The position numbers were made by a program, and so were the translations under genes. From an uncultured Clostridia bacterium (lineage in GTDB: Bacteria; Bacillota; Clostridia; Oscillospirales; Acutalibacteraceae): 63,465 bases of DNA. Each line of letters starts with the position of its first letter. Position 1 is the stretch's first letter. Positions 1 through 8,145 of the stretch are shown in pieces. The stretch spans positions 1 through 63,465 of the forward strand of contig CANQGK010000016.1 of assembly GCA_947623175.1 (NCBI GenBank). Direction: 5' to 3'. Under the pieces are notes generated by a model that made no database searches, was not told where the DNA came from, and saw only the letters and a list, made by a program, of their open reading frames with translations.

Positions 1-860
1 TTTCTCTCCCTCCGTCTTTGCCTACGGCAAATCCACCTCCCCCGTCAGGTGGAGGCAAGGCGCTGTCGCGCACAGGATAATTTTTAGTTTCATCGGCTTT
101 ACAAGCTTCGGCAGCCGTAAAAGTTATATTTCGTGCCGAGATGTAAAAGCTTGACCTACCCTTGGCTCCATCTGACGAGGGAGCTGTCGGCGTAAGCCGA
201 CTGAGGGAGAGATTTTTTATTTTCAATTTCCTTTTTATTTTTGGGTTTCATCTCGGCTTTACCTTTTCTCTCCCCTCGTCTTTTGCTTCGCAAAAGCCAC
301 CCCCCTCGGCAGATGGGGGCAAGGCGCGCACGTCGCGCGGAGAAATTCGGATATAATGAACTCGCTCTGCGCAAAGTCTCCCTTGCCTAAAGGGAGGGGG
401 ACCAACGTTAGTTGGTGGTGGGATATCTGCTCACCCGTGAGGCTGAGAGCTATGCTTTAGCGCCGTTAATCCCTCCGTCGGCTACGCCGCCACCTCCCTT
501 TAGGCAAGGGAGGCTTTTCTTATATAATCTTTAGCCACATCTCGGCTTTACTTTTTCTCTCCCTCCGTCTTTTGCTTCGCAAAATCCACCCCCTCGGCAG
601 ATGGGGGCGAGGCGCTGTCGCGCACATGATAAATTTAAAATCATCTGCAAACTAAGCATTTTTTAAATTTGAAGCTTAAAAAGGGGAATTTAGAGCATTA
701 ATCCCTCAGTCGACTGTGGTCGACTGAGGGATTTACGGGGGTAAAGCCGCGAAGGCACTAAAGTCTTATAAAATAATGCCGCGCACCTCGAATATTCACT
801 ATTCGATATTACTTATTACCTTGTGCGCAAAGCGCACATTGGGGCGGCGGTGGGAAAATC
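1..860. repeat. Interspersed palindromic repeat cluster 1
   Basis: Gene-free cluster of short palindromic modules. Positions 1-212 form a complete two-hairpin element opening with CTCTCCCTCCGTC and closing with CTGAGGGAGAG. Positions 376-514 are a 139-bp element whose 22-bp inverted ends start GCCTCCCTTGCC (one mismatch, GTCTCCC, in the left end) and each fold into an 8-bp hairpin. Positions 806-848 hold a third motif (ACTATTCGATATTAC then a GTGCGC/GCGCAC hairpin). Small ORFs on both strands are antisense readings of these modules and are not genes. Nothing else was seen here. Confidence 0.85.
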
Positions 861-923
861 GGTCTGTTGCGGGCAGATTATTGCAGGCAGTAAATGTATG
901 CCGTGTTTTCCCTGTTTTTAAAT

Positions 924-2765
924 TCAGCCTTTCGGTTTTTCGGTGAAATAGCCGGGAGCGTCCGAACTCGGTCCTTGGTCTATTCTTGCATATCCGGCGC
1001 CCGTTTTATTTCCGTCAAAAGGCGTACCCATGCCGCCTCTTAAGCTGTCGCAGCCGGCAAACACACTGTATGAACCGCCGGATCCCGCAACCCATTGAGC
1101 GGTCACAAAATTTTCGCTTGCGTAAATTGTTTGAAGCAAAGTACAGTCTTGGAACATGCCCGAAAAGCCGTTATCGTAATTCTGTGCTGCGTCGGCTCCG
1201 ACCTTGGCGGTATTAAACGAAGAAAGATCCAAAGTCACAAGCGAGGCGCACCCCGAGAACATAGCGCACATATTCGTCACATTCTCGGTATTGAAGGACG
1301 ATAGATTCAGATCGGTCAGCGCCGAGCAGTTAAGGAACATATGGTTCATATCGGTCGCGGAGTCGGTACTCATATTGCTAAGATCGAGCGACTCAAGTTG
1401 TGAGCACCCTTCAAACATACGGTCCATCCATTTTACCTTGGAAGTGTCAAAATTTTCGCCGAAAACGACCTCTTTGAGTGAGGAGCAATTTTTAAACATG
1501 GTATTTGTGCTTGTCAAAGAGTCGGCTTTAACATTTGAAAAATCGGCTTTTTTCAGATTGCTACAGCCAAAGAACATACCGGAGACACAGGTGACATTTG
1601 TCAGATCAAGACCGTCAAGCTCAACCTCCTGTAGGTTGGTGCAACCGGAGAACGTGGATCCGAAACACCAATTTTCCTGAGTTATTCCCGAAAAATCCAA
1701 TCCTTTTAAGCTTGCTTTTTGCAAGTTTGTACAACCCGAAAAAGCGTCCTGGAAGTTGGTAACGCCCGAAAGATCCAATCCGGAGAGATCTACTTCCGTA
1801 AGCTCGGTATTGTTTTCAAATAAATCGTTTAATGCACCCGCAAGCGCCGGAACGGTGCCGGCGTCCTTGGAGAGGATGTACATTGTGCCGTTTTTATTTA
1901 TCAGACGAACATTGCCGCCGCCGAGGTTGGTACCCTTTGCCCAATCATCATCGCTCAATTCGGCGAAATCTGCGAGAGCGCCGGTCTTTATCGCAGTTAC
2001 GTCGCCTTTAGTTGTAACAAAGTTTGTAAGGGCTTCCTTTAGTGGGGCGCCTTCTACGCCCGCCGGTACCGACGTTTTTTCTACGTGAGGATATTCGGCG
2101 CCATCGTCGTAGAGATTATCGAAGCTGTCGGATTCCTCGGTGTACTGCGTCGCCACGAGTCGAATGTCAAATTCGCCGCCGATGCTTGCGTTTTGATACT
2201 CGTTGCCGGCGGTCTCCTGCATTTTAAGACCTATAGTAGCAACATCGGAATTAACCTCGTCGGTCTTGCCCGAAATATGGCCCTTTGCAACCGAACTGCC
2301 GCTCAAAACCTTATCCAAAGTGCCGATCTTTATACCGTCTTCCAATTGCGAACGTTCGGTGATCTGCTTGCCGTCCTTGATGTAGTAAACGTCGATAACC
2401 TTTGCCAAATCGCCGACCGACTCCTTGGCGGTAATGCTTATTTCGTATTTAAGCGCCAGGGTGCCAAGGTTGCTTATCTTTATATGGCGAACTACGGCAT
2501 AACCGGGCTCCCAGAGCTCGTAATCGAAAATCGGCTTGTCGACCTTAGACGCGTCGTTCCAGACGGTTTCGGTGCTGTTCGGATCCGCCTTGCCATCCGC
2601 CCAATACATCTCAACGTCCAAATTACCCGCTGTGATTCGGTTATTTCCGCTTGTAACGCTGTCGGTGAACCACGCGAAGGTGGAGCCGACAAGCATGGCA
2701 ACGCATATAAGCACCGATAGCATGCTCATAAGCAAAGCCTTTTTGGTTTTTTTGCTTTGTGTCAT
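924..2765 (-). CDS. BspA-type leucine-rich repeat surface protein with SipW-dependent signal peptide
   Basis: 613-residue secreted protein. The N-terminus (MTQSKKTKKALLMSMLSVL, then a hydrophobic stretch ending GSTFAWFTDSVTSGNN) is the TasA/CalY-like export signal normally cut by a SipW-type signal peptidase, followed by a TasA-like segment to about residue 220. From about residue 330 come tandem BspA-like (DUF285) leucine-rich repeats of the form MFxGCxxLxxLDLSxF-T-VTxM. Such proteins are surface-exposed and often bind host or matrix components; that role is family knowledge, not shown here. No LPXTG or C-terminal membrane anchor is visible. The gene has a long structured leader shared with the gene starting at 40195. 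No SipW peptidase is encoded in the window. Confidence 0.85.
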   Translation of the reverse strand: MTQSKKTKKALLMSMLSVLICVAMLVGSTFAWFTDSVTSGNNRITAGNLDVEMYWADGKADPNSTETVWNDASKVDKPIFDYELWEPGYAVVRHIKISNLGTLALKYEISITAKESVGDLAKVIDVYYIKDGKQITERSQLEDGIKIGTLDKVLSGSSVAKGHISGKTDEVNSDVATIGLKMQETAGNEYQNASIGGEFDIRLVATQYTEESDSFDNLYDDGAEYPHVEKTSVPAGVEGAPLKEALTNFVTTKGDVTAIKTGALADFAELSDDDWAKGTNLGGGNVRLINKNGTMYILSKDAGTVPALAGALNDLFENNTELTEVDLSGLDLSGVTNFQDAFSGCTNLQKASLKGLDFSGITQENWCFGSTFSGCTNLQEVELDGLDLTNVTCVSGMFFGCSNLKKADFSNVKADSLTSTNTMFKNCSSLKEVVFGENFDTSKVKWMDRMFEGCSQLESLDLSNMSTDSATDMNHMFLNCSALTDLNLSSFNTENVTNMCAMFSGCASLVTLDLSSFNTAKVGADAAQNYDNGFSGMFQDCTLLQTIYASENFVTAQWVAGSGGSYSVFAGCDSLRGGMGTPFDGNKTGAGYARIDQGPSSDAPGYFTEKPKG

Positions 2766-2975
2766 GTTTTAACACTCCTTCGATTTTTTCGGCATTTTAA
2801 GCGAAGACACGCCCCGAAAACGCCGTCAAAATCGGAGTGCGTCTATCCTGTGATCAAAGTGCGGCTTCCACTACGGGAACCCGTCAATTTGCCTAATAGG
2901 GCGGCCCTGTGCCCCCCCCCCCCTGGAAATATTTGTCATTTGTACGTTTTTCATAAGAGGAAGCCTCCTTTCTTA
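2766..2975 (-). promoter_or_regulatory. Structured leader with poly-G tract and anti-Shine-Dalgarno, copy 1
   Basis: The minus-strand leader aligns over about 190 nt with the leader at 40196-40420. In transcript order it has a ribosome binding site and ATG (2954), a run of 12 G (2923-2912), a small hairpin with UAUU loop, a longer CGG.UUCC/GGAA.CCG hairpin, the element GCACUCC (2840-2834), an inner stem CGGCGUU/AAUGCCG, and the gene's SD GGAGUGU (2778-2772), which can pair with GCACUCC. Copy 2 has GCGCUCC and GGAGCGU, a compensatory A-U to G-C change. It does not fit the c-di-GMP, cobalamin, THF or fluoride riboswitch cores that I can recall. Function is inferred. Confidence 0.6.
2871..2954 (-). 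CDS. Possible leader peptide ORF, short frame (12-G version)
   Basis: A 27-codon ORF starts at an ATG 7-8 nt after AAGGAGG and reads MKNVQMTNISRGGG before leaving the frame seen in copy 2, because the G tract here is 12 long. It stops at TAG 2873-2871, upstream of the anti-Shine-Dalgarno. With 11 G it would stay open to TAG at 2845-2843, exactly as its homologue does. Substitutions between copies are not concentrated at third codon positions, so a translated product is unproven. It could instead be an untranslated structural RNA segment. Confidence 0.3.
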   Translation of the reverse strand: MKNVQMTNISRGGGAQGRPIRQIDGFP

Positions 2976-2994
2976 GTATTTTTTTAGTTTCGTT

Positions 2995-3236
2995 TCGGCT
3001 TTACCTTTTCTCTCCCCTCAGCAGATGGGGGCAGGGCGCGCACGTCGCGCGGAGAAATTCGGATATAATGAACTCGCTCTGCGCAAAGCCTCCCTTGCCT
3101 AAAGGGAGGGGGACCAACGTTAGTTGGTGGTGGGATATCTGCTCGCCCGTAAGGCTGAGAGCTATGCTTTAGTGCCGTAAATCCCTCCGTCGGCTACGCC
3201 GCCACCTCCCTTTAGGCAAGGGAGGCAAAGGCGCGC
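2995..3236. repeat. Interspersed repeat cluster 2, inserted in a 5' leader
   Basis: Positions 3088-3226 are a perfect copy of the 139-bp element with 22-bp inverted ends; 2995-3087 are a fragment of the two-hairpin element. The cluster lies between the promoter at 3273-3301 and the conserved leader starting near 2975. In the homologous locus at 40420-40476 promoter and leader are adjacent, so this block looks like an insertion into a transcribed leader. Confidence 0.85.
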
Positions 3237-3272
3237 CAAGCGCGCATGCAAACAATTCCGTATACACAATAA

Positions 3273-3301
3273 ATTTTAGCATACCCTTACCGATTTTTCA
3301 A
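3273..3301 (-). promoter_or_regulatory. Promoter for the BspA-like surface gene
   Basis: On the minus strand TTGAAA (3301-3296) is followed by a 17-bp spacer and TAAAAT (3278-3273). The same layout, with shared flanking bases (TATGC before and TTATTGTGTATA after the -10), occurs upstream of the homologous gene (40476-40448), which supports it as a real and co-regulated promoter. Confidence 0.65.
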
Positions 3302-3436
3302 CGTATTTTCGCAAAAAAAGAGCGGTAAAACTGCACAAAAATATGCGCAAAGGTTTATTTTCGGCGGTTTTCTTTTATTTTGAAGCGGCATACGCCGTTT
3401 TAAAGAGCGCGGGCAATATAAAAAAGCAAATAAAAT

Positions 3437-3488
3437 CCTCCGTTTGCGCTTGCAAAGGTTAAAATCTTTACAATTTCACAAACGGAGG
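3437..3488 (-). terminator. Terminator of the recA-LCP block
   Basis: CCTCCGTTTG (3437-3446) and CAAACGGAGG (3479-3488) form a 10-bp inverted repeat just beyond the LCP gene's stop codon. On the minus strand the stem is followed by ATTTTATTTGC. The loop is long (about 32 nt), so efficiency is uncertain. The 246 bp between this and repeat cluster 2 otherwise hold only the promoter at 3273-3301 and AT-rich sequence. Confidence 0.6.
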
Positions 3489-3546
3489 ACAGGTATGAAG
3501 AAAAGCGTTATTAAGGGGCGCTTGCCGGGCGCCGGGAGTCGAAGGC

Positions 3547-5115
3547 TTAATTTGTATTACGCGGCGAGGTGGCGGTATTTTGGCTGCCGCCGTCGCCGGG
3601 AGTTGACGGCGTCGGCTCGGAAACGGCGGGCGTCGAGCTGCTCTCGCCGGGAGTCGACTGTCCGGACGAGTCGGTGGGTTCCGAAGATACACCGGGATCC
3701 TCGGACACTCCGGGCTCCAAAGCCGAGGAGTCGACAATTCCGGGATCCGCGGGTTCCTCGTCCGAGGGTATATCGGACGTCAAAGGCTCCGAAACGTCGG
3801 GTGTACTCGGCGTAGGTTCGCTTGACGGCGTAGCCGCGGAGGTAGAGCCGCTTTGGGTCGAGGACGAAGTCGAGGGGGTGTAATATCCCACCTTTTGACG
3901 GTACCAATCGTTTTTCTCGATACCGTTTGTCTCCATATATTCCTCCGGAGTGATATTATTGTAGATAAAGGCGTGCATTATTTTTGCCGCGTAATCGAGA
4001 TCAAAATACACCACCGAGCCCGCCGGGGTATTGGGCGAGGGCATAAGATATTCGGTCATGGGTATGCGCATTTGCTCAAAGGTCGGGGATTTAAGCAAAA
4101 TATCAAAGGCAAGCCCCATAATTTCGTTATAGCTGAGCGAGGTCTCACTGCATGGAATAAGCGCCTTGGCAAGCTTTACGTAATTTTTTTTGTCAAGCTT
4201 TACCGCCTTGTTGAAAAGCTGTTCCATAACGTAGCGCTGGCGATCGGTTCTGCCGTAATCGTCGGTAGTGCCCCAAATATTTGAAACCTTTCGTATGCGC
4301 GAATAGGCTACGGCCTGTATTCCGTTAAGGTGATACTTGCCGGGCTCCGTGATATAATGCTTCGACGGGTCTTTGCCCGATTTGTTGCAGATTTCCGAAA
4401 TACAGCCGTTGAGCGCGAAACGGAACTGCCCCTTCGGCACGACCTCATTTTCGGTAAGCTCGGCGTCTATGCCGCCCACCGCGTCGATAATGTCCACCAT
4501 TCCGAAGAAATTTACGGTGGCGTACTCCGAAATATCCAAATTAAATATGCTGTTGATCGTCTTTATGGCAAGCTCGGGGCCGCCGCGCGCGTAAGCGCTG
4601 TTTATTTTTGAGTAAACGGTATTTCCGTTGTAGGTTATGGGAACCAAGGTATCGCGCATAATCGAGATGACCTTAACCTTTTTGGTCGCCGTGTTAAGGC
4701 TCAGCACCATGATACTGTCCGAATTGCCCTTAAAGGAGTCGACGCTTCGGGTATCTATACCGAACAGGGCGACGTTTATGATTTTTTCGTCTATAACGTT
4801 TTCAAAGCCCAAATCGTCGGTGTTTATCTTGTTGTAATTGTAGTCGAACATTTTAAGCAATACGCCGAAAGCGGTTGCGAGTATCAGCAAAATCGAGGTA
4901 AGGGTTATCAAAAGCGCCTTTTGCCCCTTTTTAAGCTTGCGCCACCAATTCGACAGCTTGCCGCCCCGCTTTTTTTTGCGGTAATCGCCCTTGCCCGAAA
5001 AGCTTGAAAAAGAGTATATGTCGTTGCCGTCCGGCGAGGAGCTCGAGGTTATATCTTCAAATTCGTCGTTGTTTTGTGCGTCCGAAAAATTTTGCGTATC
5101 CCTGTTATTTTCCAT
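3547..5115 (-). CDS. LytR-CpsA-Psr (LCP) family cell-wall glycopolymer ligase
   Basis: 522 residues. LCP enzymes transfer undecaprenyl-linked glycopolymers such as teichoic acids or capsule to peptidoglycan outside the membrane. A cytoplasmic Ser/Asp-rich and then basic segment (1-66) precedes one membrane helix (about 67-88) and the LCP domain (about 113-290), with INVALFGIDTR, the SDSIMVLSLN stretch and the SIMRDTLVPI motif carrying the conserved Arg. From about residue 415 the C-terminus is a Ser/Thr/Pro/Glu-rich low-complexity tail, probably wall-spanning. It is the last gene of the minus-strand block, 29 bp after rsmI, and is followed by a hairpin. Confidence 0.9.
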   Translation of the reverse strand: MENNRDTQNFSDAQNNDEFEDITSSSSPDGNDIYSFSSFSGKGDYRKKKRGGKLSNWWRKLKKGQKALLITLTSILLILATAFGVLLKMFDYNYNKINTDDLGFENVIDEKIINVALFGIDTRSVDSFKGNSDSIMVLSLNTATKKVKVISIMRDTLVPITYNGNTVYSKINSAYARGGPELAIKTINSIFNLDISEYATVNFFGMVDIIDAVGGIDAELTENEVVPKGQFRFALNGCISEICNKSGKDPSKHYITEPGKYHLNGIQAVAYSRIRKVSNIWGTTDDYGRTDRQRYVMEQLFNKAVKLDKKNYVKLAKALIPCSETSLSYNEIMGLAFDILLKSPTFEQMRIPMTEYLMPSPNTPAGSVVYFDLDYAAKIMHAFIYNNITPEEYMETNGIEKNDWYRQKVGYYTPSTSSSTQSGSTSAATPSSEPTPSTPDVSEPLTSDIPSDEEPADPGIVDSSALEPGVSEDPGVSSEPTDSSGQSTPGESSSTPAVSEPTPSTPGDGGSQNTATSPRNTN

Positions 5116-5144
5116 AAATACTCCTTGATAATATTATTTTTCTT

Positions 5145-5978
5145 TTACCTTTGCTGTCCTTTTGTTAACGCCTTATAAATATCGCCTTTTTTGTTTCCGG
5201 TAATTTCCGCCGCGCGCTTTGCCGCCGCCGACGCCGAAAGCCCGTCGTTTACAAGCTCCGTCGCCAATTTAAGCGCGTCCTCGGCGGTGTATCGCTTTTC
5301 TTCCTCGCGCTTGCCCTCGATAATCAGCACAAACTCGCCCCGCGGCGCGTTTTGCGTGTAATAATCGAGCGCTTCCGACAAAGCAGCGGCGTATACCGTC
5401 TCGTGAATTTTGGTAAGCTCTCGTACTACGGTGATTTTGCGGTCGCCGAAAAATGCCAACATATCGCCGAGGGTCGCGCAGAGCTTATGCGGCGCCTCGT
5501 AAAAAATCATCGTCCGCTTTTCGTCCTTTAACTCCTCGAGATGCCGCCTGCGGTTTATTTTGTTGACCGACAAAAAGCCCTCAAAGCAAAACCTGCCGCA
5601 GGGGAAGCCCGAAATACTTATCGCGGTTATCAGCGCGCTGGGCCCCGGAACCGACTCCACCGCTATTCCGACGTCGCGCGCCTGCCGCACCAGCTCCTCG
5701 CCGGGGTCGGAAATAGCCGGCATTCCGGCGTCGGAAACCAGCGCGCAATTTTCGCCCTCGGAAATTCGCTTAATAATAAGATTTCCCTTAACGTTTTTAT
5801 TATGCTCGTAATAGGAAAGCATTTCTTTTTTTATTCCGAAGCGGTTGAGCAATTTAAGGGTCACGCGGGTGTCCTCCGCGGCGATAAAGTCGACCTCCGA
5901 AAGCGTTCTGACGGCTCTCGGGCTCATGTCCTCCAGATTTCCTATGGGCGTACCCACGACGTAAAGTTTTCCGCTCAT
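5145..5978 (-). CDS. rsmI: 16S rRNA (cytidine(1402)-2'-O)-methyltransferase
   Basis: 277 residues, normal family length. RsmI methylates the ribose of C1402 in the 16S rRNA decoding centre using S-adenosylmethionine. Visible motifs are the N-terminal VVGTPIGNLED loop, AEDTR, SDAGMPAISDPG and the VPGPSALITAISISG stretch typical of the SAM-dependent tetrapyrrole-methylase fold, plus a helical C-terminal domain. Its ATG lies 1 nt after the stop of the preceding methyltransferase gene, with GGAGG inside that gene's end, so the pair is very likely co-translated. Confidence 0.95.
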   Translation of the reverse strand: MSGKLYVVGTPIGNLEDMSPRAVRTLSEVDFIAAEDTRVTLKLLNRFGIKKEMLSYYEHNKNVKGNLIIKRISEGENCALVSDAGMPAISDPGEELVRQARDVGIAVESVPGPSALITAISISGFPCGRFCFEGFLSVNKINRRRHLEELKDEKRTMIFYEAPHKLCATLGDMLAFFGDRKITVVRELTKIHETVYAAALSEALDYYTQNAPRGEFVLIIEGKREEEKRYTAEDALKLATELVNDGLSASAAAKRAAEITGNKKGDIYKALTKGQQR

Positions 5979-5979
5979 A

Positions 5980-6714
5980 TCAAAGGTACGCCTCCTTGTA
6001 TTTGCCGTAGATCTCTATCATCTCGGGCGAAAAATCGCCGTTTTCCTCGATGTAAAGCGCAGGCTCTATCCGAAGCCCCGGGTTGGCACAGCGCTTTCCC
6101 TCCGCAAGCACGAGCCACGGCTCCTCGCCCTTTCGCTGGGCGACGAGGCGCAGTCGCTTGGGTTCGACCTTGTACTCGTGCATAAGTATAAAAAGCTCGG
6201 TTAACCTCTCCGGACGGTGACAAACGCAAAATCTGCCCGCCGTCTGCAAAAGCTTTGCCGAAACGGCGACGATATCCTCGAGCGTGCAGGCGGTCTCATG
6301 CCTTGCCGCCCTTACGGTGCTGTCGGGATTTTTAAGTCCGGCGTTAGGGGCTTTGTAGGGCGGATTGCAGGTGACGAGGGTGTTAGAGCCGAACTCCACC
6401 TTGCCCTTAAGCTCCTTTAAATCGGCGTTTATCACCTTGAAATTCTCTAAATTAAGCTCTTTTGCGGTTCTTTGCGCCAAAAATGCCGCTTCCTCGCTTA
6501 TATCCACACCCACAGCGGAGCGCAAAAGCCCGTCGCGCATCATAAGCAACGGAATTATCCCGCAGCCGGTGCCGAGATCCACGAGCCTGTCCGTTTTTTT
6601 AGGGTTTGAAAAGGCTTTCAGCAGTACCGCGTCGGTGCCGAAGGTGTGCCGCGGCGAGACGTTTACGAAAAAGCCGTTCCCCAGCGGCTCGCGGCGTATC
6701 AGCTTCTCGTCCAT
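5980..6714 (-). CDS. TrmN6-like tRNA1(Val) (adenine(37)-N6)-methyltransferase
   Basis: 244 residues. Class I SAM-dependent methyltransferase with the glycine-rich binding loop VDLGTGCGIIPLL (about 45-57), an acidic residue ending motif II (GVDISEEA) and the catalytic NPPY motif, as in N6-adenine and N5-glutamine methyltransferases. The N-terminal region matches the YfiC/TrmN6 group, which modifies A37 of tRNA1-Val. Its start overlaps the 3' end of cysS by 16 bp. Substrate is inferred from family and from the rsmI neighbourhood. Confidence 0.85.
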   Translation of the reverse strand: MDEKLIRREPLGNGFFVNVSPRHTFGTDAVLLKAFSNPKKTDRLVDLGTGCGIIPLLMMRDGLLRSAVGVDISEEAAFLAQRTAKELNLENFKVINADLKELKGKVEFGSNTLVTCNPPYKAPNAGLKNPDSTVRAARHETACTLEDIVAVSAKLLQTAGRFCVCHRPERLTELFILMHEYKVEPKRLRLVAQRKGEEPWLVLAEGKRCANPGLRIEPALYIEENGDFSPEMIEIYGKYKEAYL

Positions 6715-8084
6715 TTCACGCCCTGCGGAGTATCCTCCAATATTATGCCCATGTCCTTTAATTTATCGCGAATTTCGTCGGCGGTCTTAAAGTCCTTGCG
6801 ACGGCGCGCTTCGCTTCTTTCGGCGATAAGCGCCTCGACTTCGGCGTCCAAATTCTCGGTATTGCGGTTGTAAACCAGCCCCAAAACGCCGGTAAGGCTG
6901 TCGAAAATTTCCGCAAATGCGGCGACGGCGGTTTTTCCGGCGCCGTTCGCTATCGCGGTGTTGATGTCGCGCACCAGCATAAATACAGCCGCCAGCGCGT
7001 CCGCGGTGTTGAGGTCGTCCTCCATAGCGTCGATAAATTCCCGCTTGTGCTCCTCGATAAACGCAGGTACTTCGCCACCCTCGGGAGCGTTTTTAAGCGC
7101 AAAATCGATATTATCGCGGCAGGTGTAAAGCCGTTCGAGCGAATTTTTCGCCTGCTCTATAATTTCCGCCGAGTAGTTTATGGGACTGCGGTAATGGGAG
7201 GATATGAGAAAATACCTTATCGGTTCGTAGCCGTATTTTTCGGCGACGTCGCGCACGGTAAAGAAGTTGTTGAGCGATTTCGACATTTTGTGATTGTCCA
7301 CGTTGATAAAGCCGTTGTGCATCCAATAATGCGAAAATTCACAGCCGTTTGCCGCCTCGCTCTGGGCGATCTCGTTCTCGTGGTGGGGGAATATAAGATC
7401 AAGCCCGCCGCAATGAATGTCGATCGTTTTGCCGAGATACCTTCCCGCCATGGCGGAGCATTCTATATGCCAGCCGGGTCTGCCGTCGCCCCACGGGGAA
7501 TGCCAGAACAGCTCGCCGGGCTTAGCTCCCTTCCAAAGGCAAAAATCCATCGGATCCTCTTTTACCTCGCCCGAATCCACCCGCTCGCTCGCGCCCGCCT
7601 CCAGGTCCTCGAGCGGCTGATGCGAGAGCTTGCCGTAATCTTTGAATTTCTTGGCGCGGTAGTAAACGTCGCCGCCCGCCTCGTAGGCGTAGCCGTTTTC
7701 CATAAGGGCGGAAATTATCCCCTGTATCTGCTCGATATTTTCGGTGGCGCGCGGATGAACGGTCGCCTCCTTTACGTTAAGGCCCTTCGCGTCGGTCCAA
7801 AACTCGGCGATGTACCGCTCGGCGACCTCGAGCACGGTAATACCCTCTTCGTTGGCTTTTTTTATAAGCTTATCGTCGATATCGGTGAAGTTCTGAACAA
7901 AGGTCACCTTGACGCCCCGCCATTCGAGATAGCGGCGCAAAACATCAAAAACGCAGAGCGGACGCGCGTTGCCTATGTGTATGTAATTGTAAACGGTGGG
8001 CCCGCAGGCGTAAATTTTAGCCTCGCCTTCGGTTATCGGCTTAAATTCGTCCTTACTGCGGGTAAGGGTGTTAAATATCTTCAT
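6699..8084 (-). CDS. cysS: Cysteinyl-tRNA synthetase
   Basis: 461 residues from the chosen ATG at 8084; an ATG 12 nt upstream lacks a ribosome binding site, and its own bases (ATGGAG) supply the GGAG for the chosen start. Class I synthetase charging tRNA-Cys. Visible are the HIGN signature (YIHIGNARP), the zinc-binding region starting CGPTVYNY with GWHIECSAMA and HHENEIAQSE, and the KMSKS loop (KMSKSLNN). The anticodon-binding helical domain fills the C-terminus. It sits directly after cysE, a common pairing of cysteine synthesis and use in Firmicutes. Confidence 0.97.
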   Translation of the reverse strand: MKIFNTLTRSKDEFKPITEGEAKIYACGPTVYNYIHIGNARPLCVFDVLRRYLEWRGVKVTFVQNFTDIDDKLIKKANEEGITVLEVAERYIAEFWTDAKGLNVKEATVHPRATENIEQIQGIISALMENGYAYEAGGDVYYRAKKFKDYGKLSHQPLEDLEAGASERVDSGEVKEDPMDFCLWKGAKPGELFWHSPWGDGRPGWHIECSAMAGRYLGKTIDIHCGGLDLIFPHHENEIAQSEAANGCEFSHYWMHNGFINVDNHKMSKSLNNFFTVRDVAEKYGYEPIRYFLISSHYRSPINYSAEIIEQAKNSLERLYTCRDNIDFALKNAPEGGEVPAFIEEHKREFIDAMEDDLNTADALAAVFMLVRDINTAIANGAGKTAVAAFAEIFDSLTGVLGLVYNRNTENLDAEVEALIAERSEARRRKDFKTADEIRDKLKDMGIILEDTPQGVKWTRS

Positions 8085-8145
8085 CTTTTTCTCCATTCTG
8101 CCGCCGACAGCGGCGGCAAAGCTTTCGCGAGATTATTTCGCGCGG

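Noticed and set aside
162..374. Small ORFs on both strands within repeats (readings such as SDEGAVGVSRLRER or SLSRLRRQLPRQ)
   Set aside because: They recur in every repeat cluster in different frames, have no consistent ribosome binding site and follow hairpin sequence, so they are repeat translations, not genes.
2766..2975. Cyclic-di-GMP riboswitch, suggested by GCACAGGGC in the leader
   Set aside because: The other conserved GEMM segments and tetraloop-receptor helix are missing, and the second copy reads GCACGGGCC, so the resemblance is by chance.
3444..3815. Plus-strand ORF with GGAGG before ATG 3495
   Set aside because: The apparent ribosome binding site is one arm of the LCP terminator stem, and the rest is antisense to the Ser/Thr/Pro tail of the LCP gene.
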